This document shows positions 45,063-57,217 of a stretch of 64,000 nucleotides of DNA, one piece after another. Each line of letters begins with the position of its first letter. Positions within the stretch are counted from its first letter, which is position 1. This DNA comes from Utricularia gibba. Taxonomy: Eukaryota > Streptophyta > Magnoliopsida > Lamiales > Lentibulariaceae. The position numbers and the translations under genes are program-made. The DNA lies in assembly GCA_002189035.1 (NCBI GenBank), contig NEEC01000026.1, positions 1 through 64,000 of the forward strand, written 5' to 3'. The notes beneath the pieces are model-generated. The model saw only the letters and a program-made list of their open reading frames with translations, ran no database searches and had not been told where the DNA came from.

Positions 45063-45690
45063 ATGCATGCCGAATATCATTAGCTGCATTAGCCCTAGGT
45101 TGTATAGGAACATCTTGCTCATGATGTGTATTCCAATACCTTTCGTTTTTAAGTAGAAGAATTTGGAAAAAAATTCTGGCATTTTAGACATGGTTTAATA
45201 ATTGAGTTTTTTGGTTGAATCTATTCTCCACTAACGTGGTTTTTTCTATCTCCATATGTAGAAGGAAAACATATAAGTTAACTCAATTAAAATGCAAACT
45301 AGAAAGATGAAAAAGAATAAAGCACAAGACATGTAGAGACAACAAAATAAATGAATTCAAACAAACACCACTAGTACCCAAAACTCAAATGCTCCAAAAG
45401 CAAAACATTAAAAACTAAACAAGATAAGTATCCGTAGTGTCGATAAATTTATTCTTTTAAGTTTTTATAACTTCCATACATTTCAAACAAGCAAACAACA
45501 AACAACAAAACACTTATAAATATTCAATGATTTAAAAAAGGAGAAAAAAGATGTATAAACCCTACATCGAGCGAAGAGAAGAAAGTAAAAAAGAAAACCC
45601 ATGGGCCCTCTAAAGTGTTGACTGTGATAGAAAATTAATTGAAGAGTGAAGTACATTATTTATTTTATATCAAATTTAATAATTAGCAAG
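45024..45690. other. Flank of the array, no gene recognised
   Basis: On the minus strand about 45150-45040 reads as a short peptide-like stretch interrupted by one stop; it resembles transposon coding sequence but I cannot assign a family. The rest (45160-45690) is AT-rich with A-rich runs. I see no RNA gene or conserved coding sequence. Confidence 0.5.
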
Positions 45691-45880
45691 TCGGGTCGGA
45701 TTTTAATGGGTTGTAAATCCTATACCAATTTCCACCCAATATTGATGGGTCATCATTTACGCAACCCACCAAATGAATCGTAATATTTAAATCCATATAG
45801 GTGCAGTTTCAATGGGTCAGATACGGGTGGGCTGGGTGGTTTTGGGTTTATTCACTCACCCCTAATCGAAATACTTCATT
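45688..45880. mobile_element. Possible DNA-transposon terminal fragment
   Basis: The stretch has repeated short words such as GGGTCGG, ATGGGT and CAACCCACC, and ends in CACTCACCCCTAAT. Such GGGT/ACCC-rich ends that finish in a CCCCTA-like string are common in plant hAT-type elements. No partner end or target duplication was found, so the assignment is tentative. Confidence 0.3.
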
Positions 45881-45904
45881 AATTGGTTTTGAGGTCACCC
45901 CTAA

Positions 45905-46368
45905 GTAGTGACCTCATATCCAATTCATTGGTCATTGGCAATAGTTAGTCATACATGCAAATTTTGGTTTTGAGGTCAATTAATGACAATCCTCTAGCCC
46001 TTTCAATCATGTAAGAGGGAACCACATGAGGCTATTCTCATGCCTCTTGTAAAAGATTGCAAGGGAAAATAGGTTATTTCTTGCTCCTATAATTGGTTAT
46101 TCGAAAGAAATTAATGAAAGTCAAGGTGATGAGAGATAAAGAATAAAATAGATTCTCATTCTCAAGAGTTACATCCCTTAATCAAGGTCCATTACTTACA
46201 TTTCATTTTGTGTAAGAAAATCAGTATTTTAAATCCCTTTTATAAACCCATGATAATTTGCAATATGTTGTTACAAAAACACTTTTCAAAAAACTCAATT
46301 CCATGTGATCGATACTCGTAATTGCTTAATTGTGTTTTATGTTTTTATAATGAAATGACACGCAACAA
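45905..46368 (+). repeat. Dispersed repeat, copy 1
   Basis: This segment aligns end to end with 51441-51916. Shared words include GTAGTGACCTCAT, GACAATCCTC / GGCAATCCTC, TTGCTCCTATAA, CCATTACTTA, TTTTATAAA, GATCGATACT and AATGACA.GCAAC. I estimate about 75% identity by eye. The composition suggests a retrotransposon-derived (LTR or UTR) repeat, but no coding domain lies inside it. Confidence 0.7.
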
Positions 46369-46599
46369 ATTTTTGTAGTCTATTTATACGTTTGCAGAGT
46401 TCTCATGTTCTTTTGAAAGTTATGAAGCCCTAGATAAAGAATATGCATGTTTTTCTAGCTAAATACTCATTCAGTAGAGCTGTGCACGAGTCAAACCCAT
46501 CGGGTTGAAAATTGATTTCATGACTTAGTAGGTAGGGGTCAACATATCATAAGGGTCAACACATCGTGGGTCACGTGTTGACTTGGGATAGAGTAAATT

Positions 46600-46777
46600 G
46601 AAGTCCTTTAATGTCTAGACACTACTATTTCATGTTTGCAATGCCTGATAGAGGCATTGAAGCCCTTTGATGTTTAGGCACTGTAATAACATGTTTGACA
46701 TATTTAAAAGAAGCATTGAAATCCTTTGATATCCAAACACTACAATTGCACATTTTTGATGCTTGGAAGAGGGCACC
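46600..46777. repeat. Minisatellite, 59 bp x 3
   Basis: Three imperfect direct copies begin at 46600, 46659 and 46718. Each starts GAAG/GAAA, then (T/C)CCTTT(A/G)AT, then a CACT core about 20 bp in, and ends near GGCATT or AGCATT. It lies inside the candidate hAT-like element. Confidence 0.75.
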
Positions 46778-47860
46778 AGCCCAAACTCGTTGACCAACCG
46801 AGTCGACCTGTACCTGTGATAAATGGAAATTTCCTAATATCGTTGCAAATAAAAATAGAAAATCCGTATCAAATAAATTTATAATCCCTAATCTACATTT
46901 AGAAAACTTGTATAGTGGATATCAGGGTCGATCACGAAGAGCTTGTGCTTGCTAAGTGTTTTAATAAATGCATGATTTCGGATAACAGTAGGTCTTAGTT
47001 TAAGCTCGGACTAACAGTGGGAAACAAGTTCAGTAAACAAGGTAGGTAAGTAATGTCAGGTTTCTACACTAAGGTAATAGGTACTGGTTTTGACTTAAAC
47101 TAATACGAGGACGCCTTAAGGGTCTGCGGGTGGTGTTATGCTAAGCTTCCTAACTCAATTTATTATCTTCCTACACTCAAAACTTCAAATAACTTAAGTC
47201 TACTCGGGTCATTCATCATATTTTTGGCTTAAGTTAGTCCCCAATGTCATAACCCACATTGCAATTAGGTCTACCCGCATGCAAGGCATATAGAACTAAG
47301 TCTACCCGGTTCTACTAGTTCTACCCTAGACTAACACCAACTACTCCCGTCTTGGTTTGTTGGTCTACCTCTAAACCAAGCATCTAAGTTGTGAAACTAC
47401 TTGCTTCCCTCCTTAGGTCTACCCATGGTTTGTTAGAAACAAGAGTTAAGGAATACACATAAATTTCATCATCAAACCTAAGAACACACCACACCACTTC
47501 ACCTTAAGGCATCCCTAAGACTCTAGCCACTCATGTTTGGGAAATAAAACACGATTTCATTCATATAAGTTGGCCAAAATGGCAGAAACATTGTAAGCAA
47601 GTCAAATGCAGAAACTCTAAATGCTTAGAAAACGGAAAGTAGATAAAGATTGTTCTTCCACCCGTTAGCTACTGTTCACCACTCGGAAGAAGAGCTTCCT
47701 TCCCCCTTCTCGTTTTTTATGAAGGCCCGTTTGTGTTTTTCCCGTTAGGGAAGAAGACCCCCCTTTGCGTCCCCCTTGCTATTCGCTTCCACTTCCCGCT
47801 CTCCTTCTTTTTTCCGAATTAATTTCCTTTTCTTTTGCTTCACTCCATTGCACTGTTTCT

Positions 47861-47917
47861 GACTGTCAGTACTGTTCCTGACCGCCAGTACTGTTCCTAA
47901 CCGCCAGTACAGCACCT
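47861..47917. repeat. Minisatellite, 19 bp x 3
   Basis: Three consecutive 19-bp copies: GACTGTCAGTACTGTTCCT, GACCGCCAGTACTGTTCCT and AACCGCCAGTACAGCACCT. They lie inside the candidate hAT-like element. Confidence 0.85.
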
Positions 47918-48352
47918 GGCCTGAACTTGCAGACTGCGGTGGCAACAGAACAATGCCCTTTGTCCTTCTCCGGATTTTGCGCCCTTTTTCGCTTGTTTTA
48001 CACGCTTTCAAGTTTGATTTTCGGTTCATATCCCTGCTGAACTTACTGAAACATTAGTAACAAGAGTTGTGGACTAAATCAAAGGATTTAGTCCACTTTT
48101 CAACATAATCACATAGGATTAACATAAACACCACTAAAGCATGAAAAACCACATTTATCTAACCTAAACCATAATAAAATATAACTATTTTGCATTATGA
48201 ATTTCAGGAAAAATGTGTGTCATCAACCTGTTTACCTCCGACCCGTCCGGTACCCATTTTGGACGGTTACGAATAACAGGTCGGACCTATCACAGGTCAA
48301 TCCATCAGATATCCCAGTCAACCTATATCTGTGCCCAGCTCTACTCATGGAG

Positions 48353-50241
48353 AATCCTATAATGTTTATGGGTGGCTTGGTCACTGTTTCTTTACAAAGC
48401 TTGATTACTTTCTTCCTCATCTTCCCATGTTGTGGCATCTCAATTATGCATATCCTTTCTATTTCAAATCCTCGACTATAGAACAAATTGTGTTTTCAAT
48501 TCTCTTCTTGGTGTTTAAGGCTTACGCAGAAGTGTAGGATAGAAAGGGTCTTATTTGTTCTAGTGATAAAAAGGCATGGCATCATTACCTTGATAACATT
48601 ATAAAAATTAGATTTGGTCTTGACATAGCGATATTGTAGTAGGTTGCATCTTAGAACCAACCATGGATCATAGAGGGTAAGAGATAAATGTCAAAGAAAC
48701 TAACTAAGGCTAACAAGAGGAATGAGTAGCAATGCAACATGGTTTTGGTGCATGAAGGAAGATGCCTCCAAGAAAAGCAGCCTAGAAGTTAACAAGCAAG
48801 AGGGTGAGGGGTAGAGCACAACACTGATGGATAGTATGGGAGAAATGAACTATGGCAATAACTAAAAACAATTTGACCAACTACTACAATGATGCAAGAT
48901 AGAGCAGCGGGAGGGGAGGGGGAGCATAACAGGTGGTGAGGGAAGACAATCAAAGGAAGGAATGTTAAGAAGCTATCATGAGGCTTCAAAGAAGATGGAA
49001 ATACATATTTTGTTGAAGGGGATCCAGAGGATGTAGAGAATGGCTGCTGAACTCGGAAGAAAATTCTAGATTGATGCAATGCCCATGATGAACGAAACTA
49101 TGTTAGCTTCACATTGGTTGGAAGTGAATGCTACGAGCGGGTAGAGAGGTGAACCAAGGTGATGAGATTGATGTTGTGTCAAATTTGATCTTATTTGTCA
49201 TATTTTTAGTACAAAGTTAAGGAATTCGACAAGTTAGAATAGAGAAAATGTTAAAATTAGTGTTAGTAAATTTATCTTAAGTAAAAATATGTTGTGGGCC
49301 TATTTAGCTTTGATCCAAGGGCTAGAGTGACATTACTATTCATCCAGAACCAAGAACGGCCAGCTCATTTGAGCTAGGCTGCATGTTCTAATCATTCTAT
49401 GCATCAATCATTAGTTCAAGGGGTAAAATGGGAAAATGATGTCTACATGCGCAATAAGATAAGAGGACTCGGCGGGAAGGAGGAACGAAGCCTTCCCACG
49501 GTGCACAATAGGGATGGCTGGATTGAGTGGAGAGAGAAGAGAGAATTCCTATGTTGGAAGCCATTTTCCGGCAAGTTTGAGCAAATTTTCGAGAAGATGA
49601 AGGAGGCACAATTCTAGTGCACTGGAACTAACCTCAACACTTAGAACCCAACGGAGACATAAACCTTCAAATTGAAGCCTAGGAATCATCCTATTTAAGA
49701 AGGACATGTGAGAACTGAATTAGAGCAGCATAAGAGCTTTTTATTTTCTGCACAAACTTTCTTTCTGAATTTTCTCAAACTTGCTAGCATTTTGCATTTC
49801 CTGCTTGAATGTTGACCTTATTTGAATTTCTTCATCTACTCATCATGATTTCTTCATTTTTTTCCTTTATTGTTTTCATGCATGAATCAAAACAGTAACT
49901 TTAGCATGACGTTAGTCTTTTCCAGCATGATTGATTCTAAGATTAAGTGAAATGATTGATTTATGCATCATGTTCTCTAATTTTAGTGTAAAATCCAGCT
50001 GAAGAATTTTTCTAATTTTGTTAGACTAGAAACTCAATTCCCAGAAAATTCCCCTATTAAATTCTGCATATGTATGAGACTAACAACTGAAAATCATATG
50101 CTCTCTATGAATCGACCTAGACTTACTATTAGTACATTATTTTCTTTATAAATGAGATGTAGAATGTTTGTTCAGTTTATAAATAACTTCTGATGGGAAT
50201 AACTTTTAGATCGTGACACCTTTTGAATTTTTTATCCATCA
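48353..50241. other. Intergenic stretch without a recognised gene
   Basis: Both strands contain only short open frames with no recognisable domain. The longest (about 49397-49617 plus) is Lys/Glu/Trp-rich and matches nothing I know. The region is probably decayed mobile-element sequence, judging from the gag relic just downstream. Confidence 0.5.
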
Positions 50242-50408
50242 GAGATCACTCAGGAACAATTCAAGAAAGCCTTCTATGATAACTATTTCACACCAGAACG
50301 TAAGAGGATTAAGAAGGCTAAATATGTGAGAGTCATATAAGAGGGCATATCAATGATGGAGTATTTGAAAAAGTTCAATTAGTATTGTAAATATGCAACT
50401 AAATGGGA
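50242..50408 (+). pseudogene. Degenerate Ty3/gypsy-type gag fragment
   Basis: Translation from 50242 gives EITQEQFKKAFYDNYF followed by a K/R-rich stretch and then SMMEYLKKFN. This is the layout of the plant retrotransposon gag domain (W/Q-x2-F-K-x-F-Y-x-x-Y-F, then M-x-V-x-E-Y-x-x-K-F). Two in-frame stops (TAA after ...VRVI, TAG after KKFN) and the absence of following zinc-knuckle or protease domains show it is dead. It is a host-genome retrotransposon relic. Confidence 0.65.
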
Positions 50409-51440
50409 GAGCGAAGAAACAAGTGAGGAAGGTTGTAACTGCATTGGAGGACCATTGATCAATTTCCCAAATTCAAAAGAATTGGGGACCTTTGATGTCA
50501 AAACAACAAATATAGAAATATAATGCCAATTTGATTTGAGTACCAAATATATGAAATATTTAAATAGTGAGTACTAAACACATCTAGTTTTTATGTAATA
50601 AGGTGTTAAGTGTCATTTTCTAGTTGTTTATTAGGTATTATTATGTATTAACCTAGTGTTAAGTCACCCAATTTAGGGTTTATATTGATAAATATTTTAT
50701 TTTCTTAGAAAAATATTATTTTCTATTTTATATACTTTTTCTTTGTCTTTTTCATCCACTTTGACCGAAATATGTCAAAAGGCAATTGTGGAGTATTGCA
50801 GGATGCTTGCAGAAGACCAGACTCTAACTTTTCGTGTCTTGCACGTGACTTGGAATAATTGTGAGCGAAAGATTGACACTAGTCAAAGCTCCTGACTTAC
50901 GACATGTCAGAGTCTGCAGCAATGTTTGGGCGCTTATTTGCACGCATGGGAAAGCTGATGGCACACGCAAGATGGAAAGAATGATAGGAAGGGCAGCAGA
51001 AGGAGTAAATGCACATGAGGAGTGAGATAAAACCAACTTGGAACAATCTCTTTCAGACCTTTTGACACTTTGTTCTTAGACTTAGAACTTTTAGTTCTTC
51101 CTCTCCTCCAAGAGAGGAAGAACACTTTAACTTTCTATTTTTCGTTTTCTGTTTTCGTAGCCATTCATGGCTAAACTCTTTTAGTTTCTGGGAGTAGACG
51201 AAGTTTCCTTCCAAGTCTTAAACATTAGTTCGGTTCTTCGTTGAATTCATTCCGGATTTTGCATACTTCCACGTGTCTTATTGTAGTCTTTCTGTAATGT
51301 CTCATAGTCAGAGTCCATGAGTAGTAGGCCACTCTTCGCGGATTTTGATGAAGACCAAAGTGAAAAGCACCAACTCCAACCCTATCGATTCGAGGGAAGT
51401 AGCGAATTATTTGTGACCGAGATACCGCGACAGTGGACAG
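50409..51440. other. Intergenic stretch, probable retrotransposon-derived sequence
   Basis: No gene is recognised. The segment around 51155-51220 (CCATTCATGGCTAAACTC, then TTAGTTTCTGGGAGTAGACG) resembles the untranslated or LTR region of plant retrotransposons by composition. The open frame 51317-51517 overlaps the start of dispersed repeat copy 2 and has no recognisable domain. Confidence 0.4.
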
Positions 51441-51916
51441 GTAGTGACCTCATACCTGCCACTGATTATTGGCAACAGTTGGGCACACGTGCACAATTCG
51501 GTTTTGAAGGCAATTGACGGCAATCCTCTTATCTTCTCAATCGTCCAAGGGGGAATCACATGAGCCTATTCCCGTGTCTCCTTATCAATCAGAATGTAAG
51601 GGAGAGTAGGCTATTCTTTGCTCCTATAACCAGTTATTTAGAAGGAATCAGTAAAAATCGAGGCGAGAATAGACAAAAGGATGAAACGAAGTCCATTTCT
51701 CAAAAACTGCAACCCTTAGTCAAGATCCATTACTTAAATTGTATCTTTTATTCTTGTACTTCAAAAACCCCCTTTTATAAATCCGTGACAATTTGTGAAA
51801 GTTTCCTATAAACAATTTTCACAAAACTTAACTCCTTGAGATCGATACTTGTACTATGCTCTTTTGTGTTTTACGTTTTACATATTTAAAATTTGTTGAG
51901 AAAATGACATGCAACA
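51441..51916 (+). repeat. Dispersed repeat, copy 2
   Basis: Same orientation and order of conserved words as 45905-46368, about 5.5 kb upstream. The two copies are too diverged, and the gag relic too close to this copy, for them to be confidently paired as LTRs of one insertion. Independent insertions, or one old and rearranged element, are both possible. Confidence 0.7.
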
Positions 51917-53530
51917 TAAGGGTTTATATATTTGGTATACAAACAATCGAGATTAAACATACCTAGAGTGTGAAACTTAAGGGACTAATTATGCTTGATA
52001 TCTTAAATTTGGAGGGCTAAATGTATGTGATATGCATAATTCTGTATATCAATTTTACCTAGAAGGACGAAACCCATAATTTTTTCCATTAAGTTAAATA
52101 GAATAGATTTTTTATGCAAATTATCTCATTCCAGCAATGAGTTTTAGCAATGTGTTAAGTTCTCTGTGGTAATTGTTTAGGGTTAATCATTGTAGACCAA
52201 AGTTGTCTTTCAAAAGGCATCAGTTCTAATTTGTAAAATTATTGTAGAAAAGAAGCATCATACGTCAAAAACTCTCGATGTAGAGCTCCAAAAAGGTCAC
52301 CCGGTACCACACTTGCTTTTGTGGACATAAGTGGTGTAGTCGAGATAGAGATTGACCAAAACCTAAAAGAATAGATGGAAGAAGAGCAACGAATAAATAT
52401 AATTCCCAAAACTTAAAAGAATAAAAAATTTCTTCGACATGTTTGCAAAAAGATTATCCTCCCAATCGTTAAGCCCTAGTTGACTGCCGCATCTTGCTAT
52501 TTAGTCTACTACTAAAGGTCGAGTGTGACTAGAAAAGACCCACAATATGGACTACGATGCTCTTCGAGTTGAGATTAGTTTTAGAATTGATCATAGGCTG
52601 ATAAATGCAAGAAACATCATTTTATTTTCTTCTTTCATTTCGATTTATTCATTTAGAAATCAAAGGATAGTTTAATTGAAGAAAGAGAATTTGATGTTTT
52701 ATATAATTTAAAATATCAAACTGTATAATATTTAGTTTTATCTTATAGCACAGCATAATTTTAAAAATACATAACGTAATAATAATGTCCAAATTAATAA
52801 AGAAGTGAAGTGAAATGAATGTGATTCTTTTTATTTCTATTAATATTTCATTAGATAGGTTGTTGTGCTTATTTTATTTTGGGCTTGTACATTTTGCCCA
52901 TAATGATATAAATAAAAATAAAATCCATGTAATTGAATATATAAGAAAAATGAGAAGAAATAGAAAGAAAAAAACATGTGCGGATTTACTAATTGGGGAT
53001 GGAGATGAATAGGGGCTGGTTCTCTTCTATTTGGATTTGCTAGCTTCTTTTTCAGGTTAATCCCTTGAGAAATTTTGAATAGTCACTGGTCAGAGAAGAA
53101 GTAAACTACAACTTGAGAAGATAATAATAAAAAAATAAGGGTTTGGTGCGTAGTAGAGCTAAGAAAACTTGAATTTTAATCGAGTTCAGTTGATGTTTTT
53201 CCCCTTATATTACTTTCCAATTGGTGTGTATGAGTGTCATTCTGATTTTGGCATAAGATGTAGAAATAAGAATTCCAAACTTGGGCAAATTGCAATTGTA
53301 TGGTTTTTGTACTATGTTGATTCAAGTATTAAATCATAGGAATACAAGATTAATATGAGGTACAAATATTATTTTTATTTAACCTTATGATATAATATAA
53401 AATAATTAGGTAAATGTATATGATCCATTATTATATGTTTTAGGTTTACCGAAATATTTTCTGTTCATGTGAACGAGATAGAGTTTTTGTGTTTAAAATA
53501 CAAAGAGTACATATAGGATGTAGTCTCGAA
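51917..53530. other. AT-rich intergenic stretch, nothing recognised
   Basis: The region is strongly AT-rich (for example 52620-52830 and 53340-53420) with no long open frame, tRNA-like fold or repeat that I can support. It separates the transposon-rich part from the importin-alpha 3' region. Confidence 0.6.
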
Positions 53531-53534
53531 AACT

Positions 53535-53540
53535 TTTATT
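53535..53540 (-). terminator. Possible poly(A) signal of importin-alpha
   Basis: Minus-strand AATAAA lies about 370 bases past the importin-alpha stop codon. This is a plausible distance for a plant 3' UTR, but there is no transcript evidence here and plant poly(A) signals are loose. Confidence 0.35.
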
Positions 53541-53910
53541 TTTCCGTTCCGCTGCCATTACTAAACATAAAATACACGACAATGGCTATATTTGAATCAG
53601 ACAAAGAAAAGATGACCGGAGCAAATTCAAGACCGCTTATGGAATAAAAAAAAAAATAGTAAGTAGGTGTGGCTGAGGGCGACGCCACCCACGGAACCGT
53701 TAATATTCTCCCACCAAAGCACGCCAGGCCACAAGGGATGACCACATAGACACCAGAATCCACTCATCACCCATCTGTGCGCGTAGAAATCGCAGCCAAT
53801 ATTCCAGTCTCCTCATTTCGGGTACCTTCAATCAGAAAAACAGTAGCATGCTTGTAGCCCTGAGCACAGAACCTTTGACAATGTTAACAATAAAGGCAAC
53901 GAGGACTACC

Positions 53911-56517
53911 TCAAGCGAAATTGAAGCCTCCGGATGGGGCAGCACCATCTGCACCACCAAAGTTGAAGCTAGATTGCTGGGCGTCACCAGATACCAGTTG
54001 TTCTTCATCTTCTTCCAGCCAATACGCCTCTAGAATCTTCACTGCCTTCTCATAAATTTCATTGTTGTCATGATTCTGAAGATTCTCAATCTTTTCCAGA
54101 CCCTCGGCCTCATCAATCATCCGAGCAAATACATTCTCTCCGGTGTTGCCTTGGTTCTTTTCAACCTCTCCAACCTTGAGGATGTTCTCAAGGCCTTCCA
54201 AACAAACTGTTACAATTCTAGGGTCAGGGCAGACAAGAAGATCACAAAGCGGCTTAATACATCCCTCAGCAACCAAAAACCTGAGATTAAAAGAAGGGTG
54301 AACCGAATCTTCAAACCATCTGATGATAAATAAGGCCATAGTCAACAGTAAAAAAAAAACGTTTAACTATACTTGATTTGGTCGTGAGTTCCACCAGAAG
54401 TGGCATTTGAAATAGCCCATGCAGCCTCCTTCTTTATCTCAAATTCAGAAACTTGAAGCAAATGAACAAGGGGGGATACTATGCCAGACTCAATGACAGC
54501 CTGCGCAAAAAAAAAAAAAAATTGATCTTCAAAATACTTTACAGAAAAGAGAGAAAAATGACCTCCGGTCTAAAAAAGAACAAAGATACGCCTTTTTACC
54601 CGAAAAGGCCATTTTCCGACTTATAACACACAACACTGGTAAATTTCAAGAAATTCAACACATAAAATTGTGCCAAACGGTACCTGAATCTGATCCCTAT
54701 TTCCAGCGGAGATATTTGAGATGGTCCAGCATGCCTCTTTTTTTATGTTTTTCTTGTAATTTTGAGTCAACAAGTTAAGCAAGCAAGGAAGAGCCCGGTT
54801 ATCAATAATAACCTGCGGGTGTTTTCAAGGACTCAGAAAGAATGTGAAAAAACATAACACATTTCCTTATTTTTTCAAAACAGAGGAAGAAATTGAAAGA
54901 ACCATGATTGAAAAAAAAATTTTTTTAACTTCAGCACACCAACCTAGGTTTACGAATTTTTAATTCAAAGTTGACCTTGCAGCTCGTACCTGAGTCTGGA
55001 CATCATCACCAGTTACAATGTTACCAACAGTTCGCAGGGCAGGAATAAGAACAGATGGCGAGGGGTGCCTAAGAAGACAATCAAAGAAGGGTCCACATAC
55101 ATATCTTGGATAGAAAAGTTAGGGGCTAAAAAGGGCTATAAATAAGCGCTTACAGTAAAAGTTCAACCAGGCGAGGGCATACGTTTGCTTCAATTACAGA
55201 TTGAATTTTATCATTAACACCATCTGACAAATATGAAAGGGTCCAGCATGCATCTGTCAGGACTTCATCATCGTTTGTATGTATGAGGTGCGCAAGAGTT
55301 GGGAGCGCTGATTTAACCTGTACATTTACTTTCCTCTGCATTATCCTGATAACTAAAAAATTTGATAGACAGAAAAACAGTTATATAAACAGACTACACA
55401 GCAAACCTGCTCAAACAGGGGTGGCGGCTTGCCACGACAAAAGTTAGAAAGTGTCCACGTTGCATTTCTCAGCATGGAAAGCTTTGATTGATCATTAAAT
55501 TGAGCTAGTAGAGGCACTAAAGCCCCATAACTAAGAACGAGGTCGCGGCATTTTGGTGAATCACCAGCAACATTTCCTAAAGCCCAAACAGCCTGCATGA
55601 ATGCCATCAGTCAAAATCAGCGCAATGCAAGTATCACATTGAAACCTCAAATGCTGTGTACCTGCTCGCGGACATCATCAATTGGAGAGCTTAGCAGCTT
55701 CACAAAGATCGGAACTGCACCGTGATCGATCACGACCTTAGTGTTATCCGAAGTTCCAGAGGCTATGTTTGTGAGGGCCCAAGCAGCCTCAAACTAGGAT
55801 ACCAGAGGAAAGGTATGAGGAATGCAATTTCCTAGAATAACTACAAAATAAGTAAATAAATCAGCCATAAAAGTCATAGGATTACCTGAATTTGTGGGTA
55901 ATCGTCCCTGGCCAGAAACTCAACAAAACGGGGAACAACTCCAGCGTGTATCACTTCCTCGATGGGGGGGTTACGCTCTGTAGATCACAAAACAGACGAA
56001 ACCTAGCATATGTGAATCCATCGAGTGACTTTCAAGGTAAAATGTTCAGCCACTCATAATTGTCTACCTATTGACAGGAGCTTCCGGAACCGAGTAGTCG
56101 CCTCAAGTTGAAGCGCAGCATCATTCGACCAAACACCCGCAACCATAGCTGGAAGGCTTTCTAACTGGGGAAAAAATGAGGGGCCAATAGAGCAGGCAAC
56201 TACTATGCCAGAATGAGAATGGTAAAGGAACGGATCATTTCAATCCAATGCGAGTAGATCCAAACACCGCGGATCAAATCAAAACAAGAAGAAGAAAACC
56301 CAATTACCTTCTTGTCATGCTGGGGAGCGTTGACTGCCGTAGGAAACTGCTGTGCCTGAAGCCCCTCGCGGCGCTTCTTTAGCAAATTCTCCTCTCTTCT
56401 GTTCTTTCGGATCTCCACCATATTGTCCTCCCTCCTCCGCCGGCCTTCTTCGGCGTCTACTGCAACCTTGTACCGGCTTCGCCGGACCTCCGTCTTCGCG
56501 CTCGGCCTCAACGACAT
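53911..56517 (-). CDS. IMPA: Importin subunit alpha (nuclear import receptor adaptor)
   Basis: Importin-alpha binds nuclear localisation signals on cargo and links them to importin-beta for passage through nuclear pores. Ten exons join in frame with GT-AG introns: 56517-56308, 56164-56068, 55977-55886, 55793-55662, 55592-55407, 55317-55154, 55068-54990, 54812-54684, 54500-54373, 54280-53911. The product is 528 residues, normal for plants (about 530). Residues 1-60 are the Arg/Lys-rich importin-beta-binding domain (starts [17 protein letters not shown]). Armadillo repeats follow, with the cargo-binding Trp/Asn pairs visible at W138/N142, W180/N184, W223/N227, W349/N353 and W391/N395; W264 is paired with Tyr268. 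The C-terminus is acidic and ends in an FNFGG...GGFNF tail. Start chosen from the conserved MSLRP N-terminus. The gene looks intact. Which plant paralogue it is remains open; the N-terminus is closest to Arabidopsis IMPA-1/2 types. Confidence 0.96.
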
Positions 56518-57217
56518 TGCTCGTAAATCCGGGAGAAGAAGAGGCAAACAAAAAATAAAGGGGCTGATACGCAAATGCGCAGAAGACGCGGATACTGAAT
56601 CGGGGGATTCGGCGTCTGATCAAGCGCAGTCGGAAGGATTTTCAAGGTGCGAGTGCGGGAGCAGAGTGGCTGAAACACAGGGGGGATGCGGGTGCAGGCA
56701 CGGATGAAGACTAAAACGTGACGCCGCCGAACATATTACATAACCAAAGGGTTTCATCCCACTCACAGTTTGGCCATATTTTTGTCTTTATTTAGGCTTA
56801 CGGCAGGGCACGGTAGTCGAATAAGATTTTGGATTTAACGAACAACACTTTACACGTATGATCGACCACGGATTCAGTAGCCCAAACTCATATCCGACTG
56901 CATCTCACGTCCAAATTTCTGAAACAACTGCCTGTTGCATCGCGTGCATCGACGACCTTGTACGACTTCTACGCCACTCGCGATTAGGGAAAATGCGAGA
57001 GTTGGAAGAAATGAAGGGAGGGCCGTCCAGTCCTATTGCAATTCTCTCTAACGGGGTGGGTGCTGGTGCAAACGAAGAACCGTGACAGTGATCCCTCTAA
57101 CAAGATCATACCCTCCTCCTACACTTCCCGCATCATAGATAGGAGAGGACACACGCTGCCGACTCCAGCATAACAATACATCACGCATATTAGCGGTTCA
57201 TCGCCGGCACCGCTACG
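56518..57217. promoter_or_regulatory. Importin-alpha upstream region / CTP synthase 3' flank
   Basis: This 700-bp interval must hold the importin-alpha 5' UTR and promoter and the CTP synthase 3' UTR, because both genes are on the minus strand. Short open frames here (for example 56858-57085 plus) show no domain. I cannot place a TATA box or start site with confidence. Confidence 0.5.

Larger units (their letters stand above)
46475..48343. mobile_element. Candidate non-autonomous hAT-like element (1.87 kb)
   Basis: The left end reads TAGAGCTGTGCACGAG and the right end, reverse complemented, reads TAGAGCTGGGCACAG: an imperfect terminal inverted repeat of about 15 bp. Flanking bases are CTCATTCAG (46466-46474) and CTCATGGAG (48344-48352), a 7/9 match that fits a decayed 8-bp target duplication. 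hAT elements are known for short terminal repeats beginning T/CAG and 8-bp duplications. No transposase is visible inside. The interior holds two minisatellites and a pyrimidine-rich tract (about 47690-47860). Confidence 0.5.

Noticed and set aside
47745-48029. Minus-strand Lys/Arg-rich open frame inside the hAT-like candidate
   Set aside because: Its composition comes from the pyrimidine-rich tract and the 19-bp minisatellite; no transposase motif is visible.
51317-51517. 66-codon open frame as a gene
   Set aside because: It overlaps dispersed repeat copy 2 and has no recognisable domain or splice partner.
45905-51916. Calling the two dispersed repeats the LTRs of one intact retrotransposon
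   Set aside because: Identity is low, clear LTR termini were not found, no pol domains lie between them, and the gag relic is near the wrong end for the plus orientation.
54507-54521. Poly-A run in an importin-alpha intron as a retroposon tail
   Set aside because: No target duplication or attached element is visible; a simple A-run next to the polypyrimidine tract of the acceptor (minus strand) explains it.
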